Position numbers and translations under genes: made by a program. The notes under the pieces were generated by a model. The model ran no database searches. It was not told where the DNA came from and was given only the letters and a program-made list of their open reading frames with translations. A stretch of 64,000 nucleotides of DNA from positions 558,001 through 622,000 of the forward strand of contig CADCXA010000041.1 in assembly GCA_902806565.1 (NCBI GenBank), read 5' to 3'. Within the stretch, counting starts at the first letter, position 1. Each line of letters opens with the position of its first letter. This DNA comes from Hypoxylon rubiginosum (Eukaryota > Ascomycota > Sordariomycetes > Xylariales > Hypoxylaceae). This document shows positions 21,720 through 32,836 of this stretch, in pieces.

Positions 21720-21943
21720 AAAAATTGATGACATAATCTTAAGTTATAGAAGGTATGCGCTGTAACTCACTGTGATTATAGCGGGGCTCGGCACTGAACT
21801 CCTTATATTTACAGGGCATTTATAGCAGCACGGCTAAGCCATTGTTGAGCCATGGTTGAGGCTATCTGTGACCTCCAGCACTTAGGTCCCCGTATTATAG
21901 GGCAGCTATAGGGCGTATAAAATATTATGTCATCAATTTTTTT
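21720..21943. mobile_element. Second foldback / MITE-like element (~224 bp)
   Basis: AAAAATTGATGACATAATCTT (left end) is the reverse complement, with one mismatch, of AATATTATGTCATCAATTTTT (right end). CTCCGAC-type words lie outside both arms (21684-21690 and 21951-21956), so the element may be a little longer. The interior uses the same vocabulary (TTTACAGGGC, TATAGGGC) as the element at 9.1-9.6 kb. Non-coding. Confidence 0.6.
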
Positions 21944-22423
21944 AGAACGTCGGAGATGATCTAGTCCTCACAGACCTCCCTAGGCATGTATCTCATAAAT
22001 TAAATTGTAAAGACATATATGATGATGCTCCAACTATTCCCGCGGGCTCCTCCTGGTGAGCTCGTGTCCGCTTGTGACGGTCTGGGTCAATCCTGCTTGT
22101 GGACTGAGGTTTGTCGTGAGAGGTGTCACTGCTCACTCGTAAGGAGCGTATTAGGAAGCATTAGCATTTCGGAGTTGAGCTGCTCAAGCGGGCTCACTTC
22201 CGCCAATGAAAGTATCTAATAGTTCACAAAGCTTCGGAGTTGACATGCAAGTGCCCGCAGAGGGGAGCTGGTACATACTCCTAGTCTTAACAACGACTTA
22301 TTTACACTTCTCATCATCATTTATGTTGACTTCTACACAATATCCTGTCCGTTCAATACCCCCTTTCTTCAGAAGCTCTTTCAAGATCATACAATACTAG
22401 GGAAAAACTAATAATTTCTTGTC
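21944..22423. other. Promoter-side intergenic region of the methyltransferase gene
   Basis: No gene. TGTCACTGCTCACTCGTA here (22124-22141) is an imperfect direct copy of TGTCACTGATCACTCGTA at 21643-21660, so the foldback element is bracketed by an 18-bp direct repeat (17 of 18 identical). Confidence 0.4.
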
Positions 22424-23356
22424 ATGGCACCTGAAGAAAATACCTTTCGTGCCTACACCCAACAGCAGGGCACGGCATATCTGGCCTGGCGACCGGGATA
22501 TTCTGCGGAGCTCTTCAAAATCATAATCGACCATCATACTTCTACCGGCGGTCAGCTCAACACCATCGTCGACGTCGGCTGCGGGACCGGCCAAGCTACG
22601 CGGGACTTGGCCCCCTATTTTACCAATACAATCGGCCTGGACCCTTCGGAGGGCATGATCAACACCGCGCGCGCTTCCGCCGACTCGCCAACCTCGCCGG
22701 TACGTTTCGAGGTGTCGGCCGCGGAAGCGCTCGGCACCGATCTGGAGCCGCCTATCGCCGATGGCAGCGTGGACTTGCTCACCGCCGCTACGGCGGCCCA
22801 CTGGTTTGACATGGCCCGCTTCTGGCCGAGCGCGGCGCGCATCCTGAAGCCCGGCGGCACTGTCGCGCTCTGGGTCAGAACCAGGATGGCCGTGAACCCT
22901 CACAGGACGCCGAACGGGCCGGCCATCAAAGCCGCAATCGACGAGATATTCAGCAGCGAGCTGGATCCGTACGAGAGGGAGGGCAGCATACTAACGCGCG
23001 ACCTCTACGTGAACCTGCCGCTGCCTTGGACCCTCGACGTTCCAGTAGAGGAGTTCGACAGGGCGAGCTTCGTTCGGAAGGAATGGAACAAGCTTAGGGA
23101 AGGCGCGGAGAACGAGGATCTCGGCACGGGAAGGACGGTTACGACTGAGGAGTTCGAAAGGCTGACGGAGACGAACAGCACGGTGACAAGGTGGAGAGAA
23201 GCGCATCCGGATAAAGTCGGGACGGAAGAGGACGTGGCAAGGAAGATGAGAAGACGAATAGAGACCCTTCTACACGAAGCGGGTGTGAAGCCTGGCGAGG
23301 AGGCGCTGAGGGGAGAGGTGGCGATCGTATTGCTGATGGTGAAGAAGATTCAGTGA
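22424..23356 (+). CDS. SAM-dependent class I methyltransferase, trans-aconitate/Crg1-like (310 aa)
   Basis: Single exon. SAM-binding motif I is VDVGCGTGQATRDLA (~48-62), motif II is around TIGLDPSEGM, and motif IV lies in the DGSVDLLTAATAAHWFD region. A post-motif strand (ILKPGGTVALW) is also present. This is the Methyltransf_11/25 class I fold seen in fungal trans-aconitate methyltransferase-like and Crg1-like enzymes of ~300 residues. The substrate is a small molecule but cannot be named. Cytosolic; no signal or membrane segment. It lies 10 kb from the PKS locus with unrelated genes between, so it is not assigned to that cluster. The gene is G/C-rich at third positions, producing long antisense frames that are ignored here. 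Confidence 0.9.
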   Translation: MAPEENTFRAYTQQQGTAYLAWRPGYSAELFKIIIDHHTSTGGQLNTIVDVGCGTGQATRDLAPYFTNTIGLDPSEGMINTARASADSPTSPVRFEVSAAEALGTDLEPPIADGSVDLLTAATAAHWFDMARFWPSAARILKPGGTVALWVRTRMAVNPHRTPNGPAIKAAIDEIFSSELDPYEREGSILTRDLYVNLPLPWTLDVPVEEFDRASFVRKEWNKLREGAENEDLGTGRTVTTEEFERLTETNSTVTRWREAHPDKVGTEEDVARKMRRRIETLLHEAGVKPGEEALRGEVAIVLLMVKKIQ

Positions 23357-23740
23357 GGAAAGCGAAGTTTACGAGCCACTCGACATGTAGTCCAACTATT
23401 CCATATCATTAACTACCACAGGAATGATCATGTCGTTCGTGTATAACCAATATCCAAGACACCGCATTCCATGCCCGAAGTGCCCCCAAGCACTCTCTAC
23501 TCCTGCTGCTGCTATAAGAGTTCCGTAAAAGGCATGATCCCGTGCGTTAGACCACCACTAGGAACAACCTGTGCTCCTCTGCCCATGCATGACCCATGTC
23601 GTCAAGTATGGTAGCGCCCTCCGTGATAGCGCCTAATTGTTCCCGCTATGCCTCCAGGACTAGGCGGTTCTATATATACAATGATACTCATTATTCCTGA
23701 TTATGCAATTAGCAAGTGGAACCCTTGTATCGATGCTCGG
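23357..23740. other. Intergenic between convergent genes, nothing seen
   Basis: A 384-bp spacer between the convergent methyltransferase and thioesterase genes. No repeat or gene recognised. Confidence 0.5.
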
Positions 23741-24304
23741 CTAGAGGGCGCTTCTCAAGGCGACGTAGAGAACTTCAGCACGAGCTAATATCGTCCCGTC
23801 CGCTTCTTCGATCCACCCTTCGGCGAAGTACTTGCGACCGTCGACTTTGGTTATCTTTGCTTGGGCCAGTATGGTGGCCGAAGTCTTGACGGGCCTCAGG
23901 AAGGTGATGTTGAGATAAGCCGTCATGTGCGGTATCTCAGGCATGAAACCCCTCTGCTGGTTGATCGGGATGAGAAGACCGGTGACCTCGTCGAGGATTG
24001 TCGAAACGATGCCGCCATGGCACACGTCCGGGAAGCCGTTCAGACCGGAGCCGAGCGTGAAAAAGGTCTTGATCGAATCCACGCGGTCCGTGGGGGACGG
24101 GGGTTCCTCATAGAACTCCAGCATGGCTAAGATGGTGGTTTGCGACTTGAGTGTTTCAGCCAGCAAAGAATCTTCGCCGTTCGCTTTCGGCGATCGGCAA
24201 GCCGGAGGCCCCATGATAACCCTGGGGCCGCGAAGATGTTCAGCACACCAAGGAATGGAGGCGAAATGCTCGTAGTCAGAGCTTGGAACTGGCGTATCGG
24301 CCAT
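23741..24304 (-). CDS. Hotdog-fold thioesterase, PaaI/4HBT family (187 aa)
   Basis: The frame opens at 24340, but the Met at 24304 (MADTPVPSSDYEHF) is preferred because family members begin here and the 12 extra residues have no character. The hotdog signature is GFPDVCHGGIVSTILDEVTG: HGG at the start of the long helix, with the Asp-Glu pair as the catalytic acid candidates. The beta-sheet strands TAYLNITFLRPVKTS and GRKYFAEGWIEEADG follow. Such proteins hydrolyse acyl-CoA thioesters. Stand-alone fungal members with an N-terminal ~90-residue extension are common and uncharacterised. No targeting peptide is evident. The gene is convergent with the methyltransferase. Confidence 0.88.
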   Translation of the reverse strand: MADTPVPSSDYEHFASIPWCAEHLRGPRVIMGPPACRSPKANGEDSLLAETLKSQTTILAMLEFYEEPPSPTDRVDSIKTFFTLGSGLNGFPDVCHGGIVSTILDEVTGLLIPINQQRGFMPEIPHMTAYLNITFLRPVKTSATILAQAKITKVDGRKYFAEGWIEEADGTILARAEVLYVALRSAL

Positions 24305-25270
24305 TTCTTTTCGATTGTATTCCGTATACAGTATACACACGCAAATATTAATTGGAGAAGGGACGCCAAGCGCGACTTGAAAGGTGAACTAGGAATTGGT
24401 GTCAATTAGTCATCACCCTCTTGTCCCCTTGTCCCCTTGTCTCGCACAGGCCACCTCTATTATCTATTATTCTATTATTCCCTTTTTTTTTTCTTTTTAA
24501 ACAATGAAAGAGGATACAATTATGCCAATGTTTGCCTTACCTAGTAAAGATTTTTTCATTACCAGTTTTTTGGCACAAATCCTTGTAGCAGCAATGTAGG
24601 GTGGGCCATTTGTGGTTAGCGCGTTTGTCGATAAGCAATGCAGGCAATAACGATAAGCGATGTGGTGCGGATATTTGTGGTTAATGAGGTTGTCGCAAAC
24701 CTTGCTGTCTTTTACTGTTTTCCCCTTAGGTAAATTTGTGGTCACAAGGGTTCATTCGCTTGCACATGTTAGGTACGTGTTTGTTGCTAGTTGAGATGAG
24801 TGAAAATTTTGGCCTTCGTTTGCTTGTCTACATATATACCTGAGGTAGGTACGCTTATTCAGTCACTCACGTCTTACGGTCCACCCTATAGGTAGATAGT
24901 GCTCTTCTAATCTATATAAGTCGGCAACCTTGCAAGTGTACCCTCGATTTCTTTAACACACCCAATATATTCGACACACTCAACACACTCAATACACCCA
25001 TCGTACTAAAGAACATACCGAATACACCATATCCCTTACATCCATATCAACATGGAGGTATATTAAAATCCCAAGCCCCATCAGGGTCAAAAGATCACCC
25101 TCTTAAATTTTCCCAACAAACTCATTTTCCTCTGGGTCAGAATAATGTCTAGTCCCAATGACTTATTTGTTCTTTCTCAAGTAGGCAAATGGAAGTTTCA
25201 TTACATTACGATAATGCAGCTACTAAAAACAAGCTTGTAAGCCAGAAACTCAGCTCTATATTAGGCATCA
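24305..25270. other. Intergenic, A/T-rich, no gene seen
   Basis: About 0.95 kb with poly-T (24482-24500) and CACACTCAA/ATACACCCA-type short repeats near 24955-25000. No intact gene; the right part leads into the ankyrin pseudogene. Confidence 0.45.
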
Positions 25271-27071
25271 ATGAAGGGAGATGTTGATCTTCTTCACCTT
25301 GCAGTAAGTTTAGGAGCTCGGATCGATCATTAATTCATAATTGCACACGCGAATACTCCAATGACTCCTGCTTATCATGTCGCTGGTACCGCCTTGAACA
25401 TCGCCATTTATCATCAACAGGTTTATATAGTCCAAATCTTACTCCAGGACTACGCCGCCAATTACAGCGCACTCGACATGCAAGTAATGTACAACAAGCC
25501 CTACACTCTTTTACAATAGGCACTATACTTCAAGAGGTCCGCCAAGGTCAACAAACAAAAACAGTGTAATATTATAAATATATTTATCAATCACAACGCA
25601 ATTGCTGTTGGTATTTTACCTTAATGTTACAAAATTAAAGTCAACCCTTTCACAAATGCGTTAATGAACGATTATATACCTGCAAGCATACTGAAGAGGT
25701 TAATATCATTATGCAACAAGGTATCCCCTAATCAGGGCTTGGGTTTTTTCTACTACTCCCAATATCTTGCCGAACAAATTTATAGGTGGGTAGGATTTAC
25801 CTCCGTTGGGCTACAGAAATTGGAATTGCTACTAGAATTGGTTTATCATCAAGGGCTTTTAACTCCCAACTAGCTAATTTATAACTTGCTCAGCAATACC
25901 ATCAATCGATATATTACGGCAGATAACCCAGCTCTAAGAAAGCTTAAGTAACTTCTGTAACTAGTGCTGGCAAAATTTACATAGCCTAATACAAAAAACG
26001 GATATTCAAAATCCCCTTTCATCATAATCATCGAGTCACTTTTTGGGCGTTATCAAGCAGCCTGAATTCCAAATAAAGCCGGAGCTCTTAATAGAGGGAA
26101 GTATATTTTCCAAAAGCTCCTAGATGCTGGCATAAATGCTGCCTAATATTACAGCTCGGAAGATGACCCCGATACTTGCAATCCTACTTTTATTCTCCCA
26201 TTTGATAAAGCTGGGAAATGCCATACGAAACATGTGTCAACAGTATTGACATTTCTCTGTCGTCCCGAGTTCCCAGACAACTTCCATGTTACAGAGTTCT
26301 TAAAGTTTCTAATAGTAAAGAAAGGAACGCTAGTCGATACCAAAGTAAGTACCTATTCCATACCTCTGAAAACGTAAAGATATTACAGAACTAAGTTTTT
26401 AAAAGGATTAATTCAGTCTCACGGCATTACATTACGCATCCAAGTTCTTAGTTATAGCTTGAGTTTGGCAGCTTATCAATTATGGAGTAAATGTCAACGA
26501 GGTTGATAACCGAGGGTTAACCCCTCTGCATTTCGCCTGCCATTACGATCCACTGTTTAACATGGAGGACATGCGGACACCAGAACAAACAGATGATCAT
26601 TACAGATATCAATCGCAGAAGCGACGCCTTGAAATTTGCCGTAAATTGCTTAAGAATGGGGCCGATCCATCTATCACGGATTGAGAGGGTTTTACCTTTT
26701 TACACTACGCATACAAGTTTGGATTTCTAGACTTGGTGGTGCTCTTGCTTGGCGACCTGAGGGTAAATGCCAATGCCCTGGCCTATGATTTAACTTGACT
26801 GTTGCACCTGCTTCCTTACCAGCCGCCTTGCAAGCTGACGGTGTACCATTACGATATTTGTGATAGAATCTACACAACGGACATCAGGTACACGATGGTA
26901 TATTTGAAGGACAATTGTAAAATCGCGAGTCGTCTTCTGGATGCTGGAGCGCAGGCCAATGTTGTGGATGACAAGGGCTACTTGCCAGTCGCCTATGCTT
27001 GAATGTATAAGGATACTGCAATAGTTAACTTTTTGTTGGAGCATGGAGGGGGCGATGGGCTTCCCCCCTAG
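25271..27071 (+). pseudogene. Decayed ankyrin-repeat protein gene
   Basis: Ankyrin-like segments are clear: KGDVDLLHLA (25274 on), KLLDAGINAA (~26110), LTALHYAS and VDNRGLTPLHFACHYD (26420-26550), CRKLLKNGADPSITD (~26640-26680), EGFTFLHYAYKFG (~26685), LLDAGAQANVVDDKGYLPVAYA (~26936-27000), and VNFLLEHGG. From about 26420 to 27071 the segments lie in one frame but are broken by four TGA stops at 26460, 26682, 26796 and 27000, before a final TAG at 27069. Upstream parts need frame changes and contain TAA. All four TGA codons could derive from CGA (Arg) by one C-to-T change. The gene is therefore disabled. Intact relatives mediate protein binding; no role is claimed here. Confidence 0.8.
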
Positions 27072-27382
27072 TGAGCTTCTGGATACTTGGCTTGCGCCAT
27101 ATCAGAGATTCGGAAATTGCGAGGGCTGGTATGGTGATCTAAGTAGGTAGTTAATTCAAGCATTGATTCCTATGAAGGACAGAGTATATTTGGTGTTTAT
27201 CACTTAACTTGTCTAGTACATGTGGCTGAAAACCTGGCACAACACCGATAATCTTTTCACTAGGCAATCTGCCCGATAGCTAGGTGGTAGGCGAAAACTC
27301 TGACTTCTTGAAATCTTTTTCACGTAGGTATATAATCTTACGATTGTTTTCTCTTTCAACACCGTCATCATCATGTCATAAG
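27072..27382. other. Intergenic, nothing seen
   Basis: A short A/T-rich spacer between the ankyrin pseudogene and the tRNA-like sequence. Confidence 0.4.
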
Positions 27383-27468
27383 TCCTACTTGGTGCAGTGG
27401 CTGAGCATCTGGATGGGGTCCTCGTGTTAATGTATGAGGATCCAGCTGGTTCGAATCCAGCAGTGGGT
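27383..27468 (+). tRNA. tRNA-like sequence (possible tRNA, tRNA pseudogene or SINE head)
   Basis: An 86-nt region contains an A-box (TGGTGCAGTGG), a D-stem GTGC/GCAT, and a perfect B-box and T-arm (GCTGG-TTCGAAT-CCAGC). The acceptor halves TCCTACT and AGTGGGT pair except at the outermost base. The middle does not form a normal anticodon arm. Instead TCCTCGTG pairs with TATGAGGA around a TTAATG loop, and CTGGA/TCCAG closes outside it. That makes the anticodon unreadable, so it is more likely a degenerate or SINE-type tRNA-derived sequence than a working tRNA. Confidence 0.45.
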
Positions 27469-27780
27469 AACCCAAGGATATTTCTTTTTATAAAATTCCC
27501 TGGTAAATACCTACCCAGCATTCCCCTCGATTGGTTCATCACATCCCTACTTGCCTTAGATACCTACCTGGTAGATTAAGGATGGCTTATGGCGGTTCCC
27601 ACTTGCGGCGGTTAACCTTAATCATCATCGTTTCACTAACAGACGCCGCAGTAACAGCTACAGTAAAAATAACATGACCATCGGCAATCTTGATAGTCGA
27701 CGATGATGTTTGTTTTATATCGTCAAGTCTACTAGCCGCTAATTTTCTAACGAAACACCACCAACCCTTGAAAACCCAGA
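27469..27780. other. Intergenic / 3' flank of GPI transferase gene
   Basis: No gene. It includes a TACCTACCTGGTAG palindromic word near 27561-27574. Confidence 0.4.
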
Positions 27781-30700
27781 TTAGTAGCCCGAGACTACAA
27801 CACACCAGACTAGAGTACATAGGCCGAAGTTGACGAGTAACTGCTGAAACACAGTCCATAGCCCAACGTATACGTATTTCGGCGCCAGGACAGTCCAAAG
27901 AGAGGAGTCGTCTCGCAACCATACACAGGCAAGCATCACTGCCAAGGAACTTGATGCTGTGTAGAATGTATGAAAAGTCAGATACTCGAAGAATGCATCT
28001 CCACTTCTGATGAGGGTTGGCGCCGTTGGTGTTTTAGCTGGAGACTTGTTGCCATGTGTGACGCTGTTCCCTTTCAGGGGAACCGCGGAGTGCCCATTAG
28101 TAGCACCGTTAGCCTTGACTTTGCCATTAGCCGCTATCGAGCCATTCTGATATCCATTAGTGCGCCGGGAATCAGGGACGTTCTGGGTCTCTAGCCAAGC
28201 CAGTAGTAGCCGAAGGCCGCCGAGCGTCCACCAGACCGGGCCGACCCAGTTACTAAGCACCGTCTGGAGGAACACGGCAGTTACGTTATAGCCCTGTATT
28301 CCATTGAAGCCGTTGGTGATGTCCAACGAGGCGACTGAGTTGCTCCCCCCTACGGCGTAGAAAGAGCTTTGAGCAAGTACCAACGATGTTAACGAGATCT
28401 CTGAAGATGTCAAACTAGCCGAGTGAACTTTGTTCATCGTACACCGATCAGCATGTGTTTTTACTGAACTAGATAAAAGGGTAAGAGTGATAAAAGGAGA
28501 ACCTACGAAACCACTGCAGCTGAAGATCGAATATTGGATAAAGGGCAAGGTTCTTGGGTCTCGATTGCAGCATAAGATATAGATTTGCGAGTTCTAGAGC
28601 CCCAGTCATCACGTCTATTCAGAGTTAGTTTTCGGTTTTAAAATACATCAATATTGTAGAACAGGATTACTCACCTCTATTCTTCGCCTGCGCTGATAAT
28701 TTGAGCTGAGCGACAAGGCATATAGCGCAACCAAACATATACATCCATATGATTCTTAATAGCTGCGTTTGGTCAACCTCCGTCATGGCTATTTTCAGCC
28801 ACTGGGGCATAAATATTAGCAACTCGGGATTGTCTCTTTGCGTTACACACAGCTTGAAGACAGCCGCCATGATACAGAGCACTGAGGATATTACGCGAGA
28901 CACTACCGTCCCCATTCCAAGATTTTTAGATAAAGAGTTCGCTGAAAGGGCGTATGCTGCCAACGCTAAGACCCAAAGTAAAAGAGGATAGTCGAAGAGG
29001 AAATTGTGAATGAGATCCACCATCGGGTATGTTGTATCACCGCTTTGATTCCAACATTGGGTAAGGTATTGGAGGACAGCAGGTATTGCAGCCCAAACCC
29101 ATGGTTGGTTACGCGAGATACTGTAACGTGTTAGCCTGTATTGGCATGAAGTCAAGGACGAACGAATCCCACCTTTTCATCCCAAGACATGCCATCCAAG
29201 CAAGAGAGGCCCAGTACCAGAAGTGATGCTCCTCTTCGACTAGCTTGCTAACAAACATAGTTGCCGCATGCAAGCTAACCAATAGACCGAATCCCAGAAC
29301 TCCAGAATCCATCAGGATATGAGAAAGCGATATACCGATTAGAAGAAAAAGCATAGCCACTACCAAGGAAGCTATTCCAATCAGGAGACGTGTCGTGTGA
29401 AGGTTGTTTAGGGGTATGGAAAGGGATCTCTGGACAGCGCAAGAGAACTGCAATAGATGTCAGTAACTTAAGACGAGACCACACTTCCAGTCAAGGAGAA
29501 GGAGTGTACGAATGCTCACATCATCGATAGCCTTTATTAGTTCTTGGGAGCTAGTTCCTTCAGATTTCTCCCACTCGTCGTTGGCGCGCGTTACTTTTCC
29601 CCATAGGCAAGCGATTTCACCCCGATCAGTAAGACATCCTAAACAGTTAGTATGGCAAACTGAGGATTCCTCCACCGCACTACCAAAATCGGCCTTCGTT
29701 TTGAACAGATTCAGCATCTGCCGGGCATTTCTTAACATGAAATGGACACCGTCATCCGGCGCGCGGAATAATCCAACAAAATCAGACACGAACATGCCCA
29801 GACTATTTACCGGAATCGAGAAACCCAACAGCCCGGAGAGGATCGGCACGATGTCCACTTGCTCAATCACGGAGTAGTACTCGTAGTTCCCGGTGGCCTT
29901 GACCGGACATTCTAGCCCTTTCGAGATTGCCCGGAACTTGGGGGATATGAAAGTCAACGCCGAAGCGATTTCACCTGGCGCAGAGCCTCCGTGGTTTCCT
30001 TTCTCGTTCATACCATGATCGCCTGTGAGGATGAATAAAGTATCTTGCATATGCGGTTGTTGTTCAATAGCATTATAGATCTGCTGCACGACGCCATCCA
30101 ACTGCTTTTGCTTTGGAAGCATGTGTGCACTGGATTCCAAACAATCAGCATTTCATCTGAAAGATAGGGGCTAGAAGAACTTACGAATATGGTCCACCTT
30201 GATGTGCTAAGTGATCAAGACCTGGGAAGTGCATGACGAGAGCCTTCCAGTCGTCTTTTTCCAATTCACCGGGAATATGTCGAGTGATATTTTGGTCGAC
30301 GATGGTGAAGTCCTAGTACATTAGTACTTTATGTTTCGTTCATTACTTCCCAAATTGTTACTTACCGGGACATAGTAGCTATCTACGCCATCATGGCGGT
30401 CAAATATCTCGGGGTATAGCATCAGCCACGTTTTAGTCCCGTAATACACCATCTTCTTATCCGGGTCTTTCTCTGTTTTAAGACGAGATAGCCATGTATC
30501 GACATTGTTTTGACGTGCAGCATTTGGAGAATTGGCAATATTAAGCCATAAATCCAGAAACGTCTGGCTTGTGCCTTGTGTCATCGCCTTGATGCGAGAC
30601 ATGGTCAGCGTAGGTGAAGCAGCGCGGGCTGTAAAGGGCACGGCAGCCCCTGAGCTGATAAGCCTAAAATTACGAGTACGAATTAGCTAAGGGAACTTGA

Positions 30701-31288
30701 AAGAATAAATAGCTCTACAATTGATATTATTCCTAGCGACTGGCAATAGAATATCCAGAGCGTCACTAGTGATATTGTAATTTAAAGCAGATCGTCGGTG
30801 TACTTAGAAAAGGGGCGTTGGTGACCCACTTATATTGGAAAGGGGTTAACGATAGGTAAGTGACTTACTCTTGTGTGAAGGTAAACCCGCTGTTTTCTGC
30901 ATATACAAAGTCGCTGTAATTTATTAGCATCTAGAATGATACTTATTAGACCAGTTGTCGCACGTGCGGCTTTAGGTGATGAAATAATGAACAATTGACA
31001 AACACTAGTGGTCTAACGAATGGAAATAAATATGATACCGTAGAAGATTACTAACCTCCGAAGCGCGTCGATGACCATGAAGACGACTTTGTTGAAGGGT
31101 GCCGAGTCTGCCGTTACCCCCGGATCCGTGATGACCTCGGCCGGAGTTGGCGTGCTCGGCCTGCCCCGGAAGTAACCGGTCATGAAAATCAGAGCTCCGA
31201 TTGGAACCAATAAGTTGGCCGCTAAAAGAAGCACTTTCTGCCGAAAACGGACCATATTGTATAGTATACTGGTCACGCGACCACTCAA
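27781..31288 (-). CDS. LAS21: GPI ethanolamine phosphate transferase 2, nine exons (913 aa)
   Basis: Minus-strand exons: 31288-31056, 30913-30869, 30663-30366, 30312-30185, 30129-29520, 29447-29173, 29120-28675, 28593-28507, 28400-27781. They sum to 2742 nt, and every junction keeps phase. It is the LAS21/GPI7 (PIG-G) family, which adds ethanolamine phosphate to the second mannose of GPI anchors in the ER. An N-terminal TM segment is followed by a lumenal alkaline-phosphatase-like domain: VFMVIDALRSDF (metal Asp and Ser), FPGLDHLAHQGGP, and GDHGMNEKGNHGG with the metal ligands. A long C-terminal multi-TM half ends VWCVVVSGY. The length is normal for fungi. The last junction is placed so that LYPIFDLQLQWF joins QISLTSLVLAQSSFYAVGG, as in relatives. 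A Lys/Asn/Thr-rich loop (NGYQNGSIAANGK) lies before the last TM segments. Confidence 0.93.
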
Positions 31289-32825
31289 GGATCTATTGAG
31301 ATACTATCACGATTCAGTGTACCAATGCTTTGTATTGCGTCCAGCTGGTACTTTTTGTAATTGGCATCCCTTCCGCTACGAAAAGAGCTACGCATGAATT
31401 ACGCGAGGGAAGTACTGGCCTTACGACCATTAAAGCTAGATCAGGAACGTCCCAAAATTAAATCTATTAAAACATAGATGGATTCTACTATACGGCTCAA
31501 TAGTATAGGTCAACCCATGCCACTTTGTCGCTTTAATGACACTCAGACATATACTCGAAAGATCGACATAGAAGGATCAGGACATTAGGATCTCGCGCAT
31601 AGAACTGCGGCACAGTACAGGATGGGTAGGATCGATCACCCTTGTCCCCTCCCGGTCAACCGGGTCCTAAAAATGGATACCGGTCGGTATCGCTGTGCCG
31701 CTGGCTCACAAGGGCTCGACAAGTACCTCTACGTCGAAGAAATTTGATATAACAGAATTCAAGGAACGATAGGATTCTATGTAGCCTCTATCCTCCTAGC
31801 TCATAAGAATTTAATCCGTATTTCTACTCTTGCATGTTTCACACCCCATAACATGGGGCTCGCGATACGGCAAGGGGCTTTAACGGCCATCTAGCAAGTG
31901 AATCGTACGTTGCGTCTCATAGAAGCTGGAAGATATCATAATAATCATTTCGAGACCTTGCCTACTAAGGCGTCAACCTTCCCCCATACAACTTTTTCCC
32001 TTTCACCCACTTTTATTAGTGCTCTGTTAGGGAAACCAACACACAACAGCCTATTTTGCAAGCAAAACCATAAGAAGCACTAACACGGTACTAACCCCCA
32101 TCAAAATAGACGAAAATTTTTACACATTCATAAACAACGCCATATACACACAACGCTACATGTCATCGCAATATCTGCAACGCAATAATAAAGAAAGACA
32201 TAACTATATCTATCCAACCATAAGGCCTAGCCAATAATAAACAAAAATACATACACGTTACCGCCATCGCCTTATACATCAACAAAAAGCCCCAATCCAA
32301 ATACTCCCTCTCTATCAGGAGCCTCACACCAAGTCAATAACAAACCGCTGTAACATACGCTTTAAAACCTCATCCACCCCAATCAATCAACGTTATATAA
32401 GGTCTAGCTCTGGCACCCAATAAGGGGCTACTAATCTAAACGGCTTAAATACAGGTGGAGATAAGAGGGCAGCATTAATAAAAAACTTAAGATATATAAA
32501 ATGGCAATTTACCTACATTTTTATACCATTCTATAACGCCTCATACATATATTATATTATATTATATTATATTATATAATACATACATACAGTACAAAAG
32601 AGCGGCTATCCCGCTACAGCGGTATTAAAAACACAAGGCACAGCAATCCTAAATAAAGTAAACACAGAGTCATGATACAACACGCCCTTAAGGCTTAATA
32701 TTAGCTTCTGCAGCCGCTATATATATATATAACAGACAGCTTATCACATCTCATGCCCCCTAGGAGGCTTGGGTTACCAGCAGACAGCAAAACCCTCATG
32801 ACGTTAAACAATATCAATCAATCAA
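31289..32825. other. 1.5-kb A/T-rich gene-free region
   Basis: No gene is recognised. From about 32090 on it is very poor in G on the plus strand (ACA/ATA words), with microsatellites listed separately. It may be a degraded repeat, but no transposon end or coding trace was found. It forms the left border of the PKS locus. Confidence 0.5.
32547..32591 (+). repeat. Microsatellite (TATTA)n followed by (ACAT)n
   Basis: Five or six ATATT/TATTA pentamers, then ATAATACATACATACA. Confidence 0.85.
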
Positions 32826-32836
32826 TCAATCAATCA
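32813..32836 (+). repeat. (ATCA)n tetranucleotide repeat overlapping a stop codon
   Basis: Six ATCA units. The TGA stop and the last two sense codons of the minus-strand hydrolase lie inside the repeat. Confidence 0.9.

Noticed and set aside
22397..22903. 168-codon antisense frame over the methyltransferase
   Set aside because: Arg-rich, no motif; the plus-strand gene explains the region.
22424..24304. Methyltransferase and thioesterase as members of the PKS cluster
   Set aside because: They lie 8-10 kb away with a GPI-anchor gene and a pseudogene between; no positional support.
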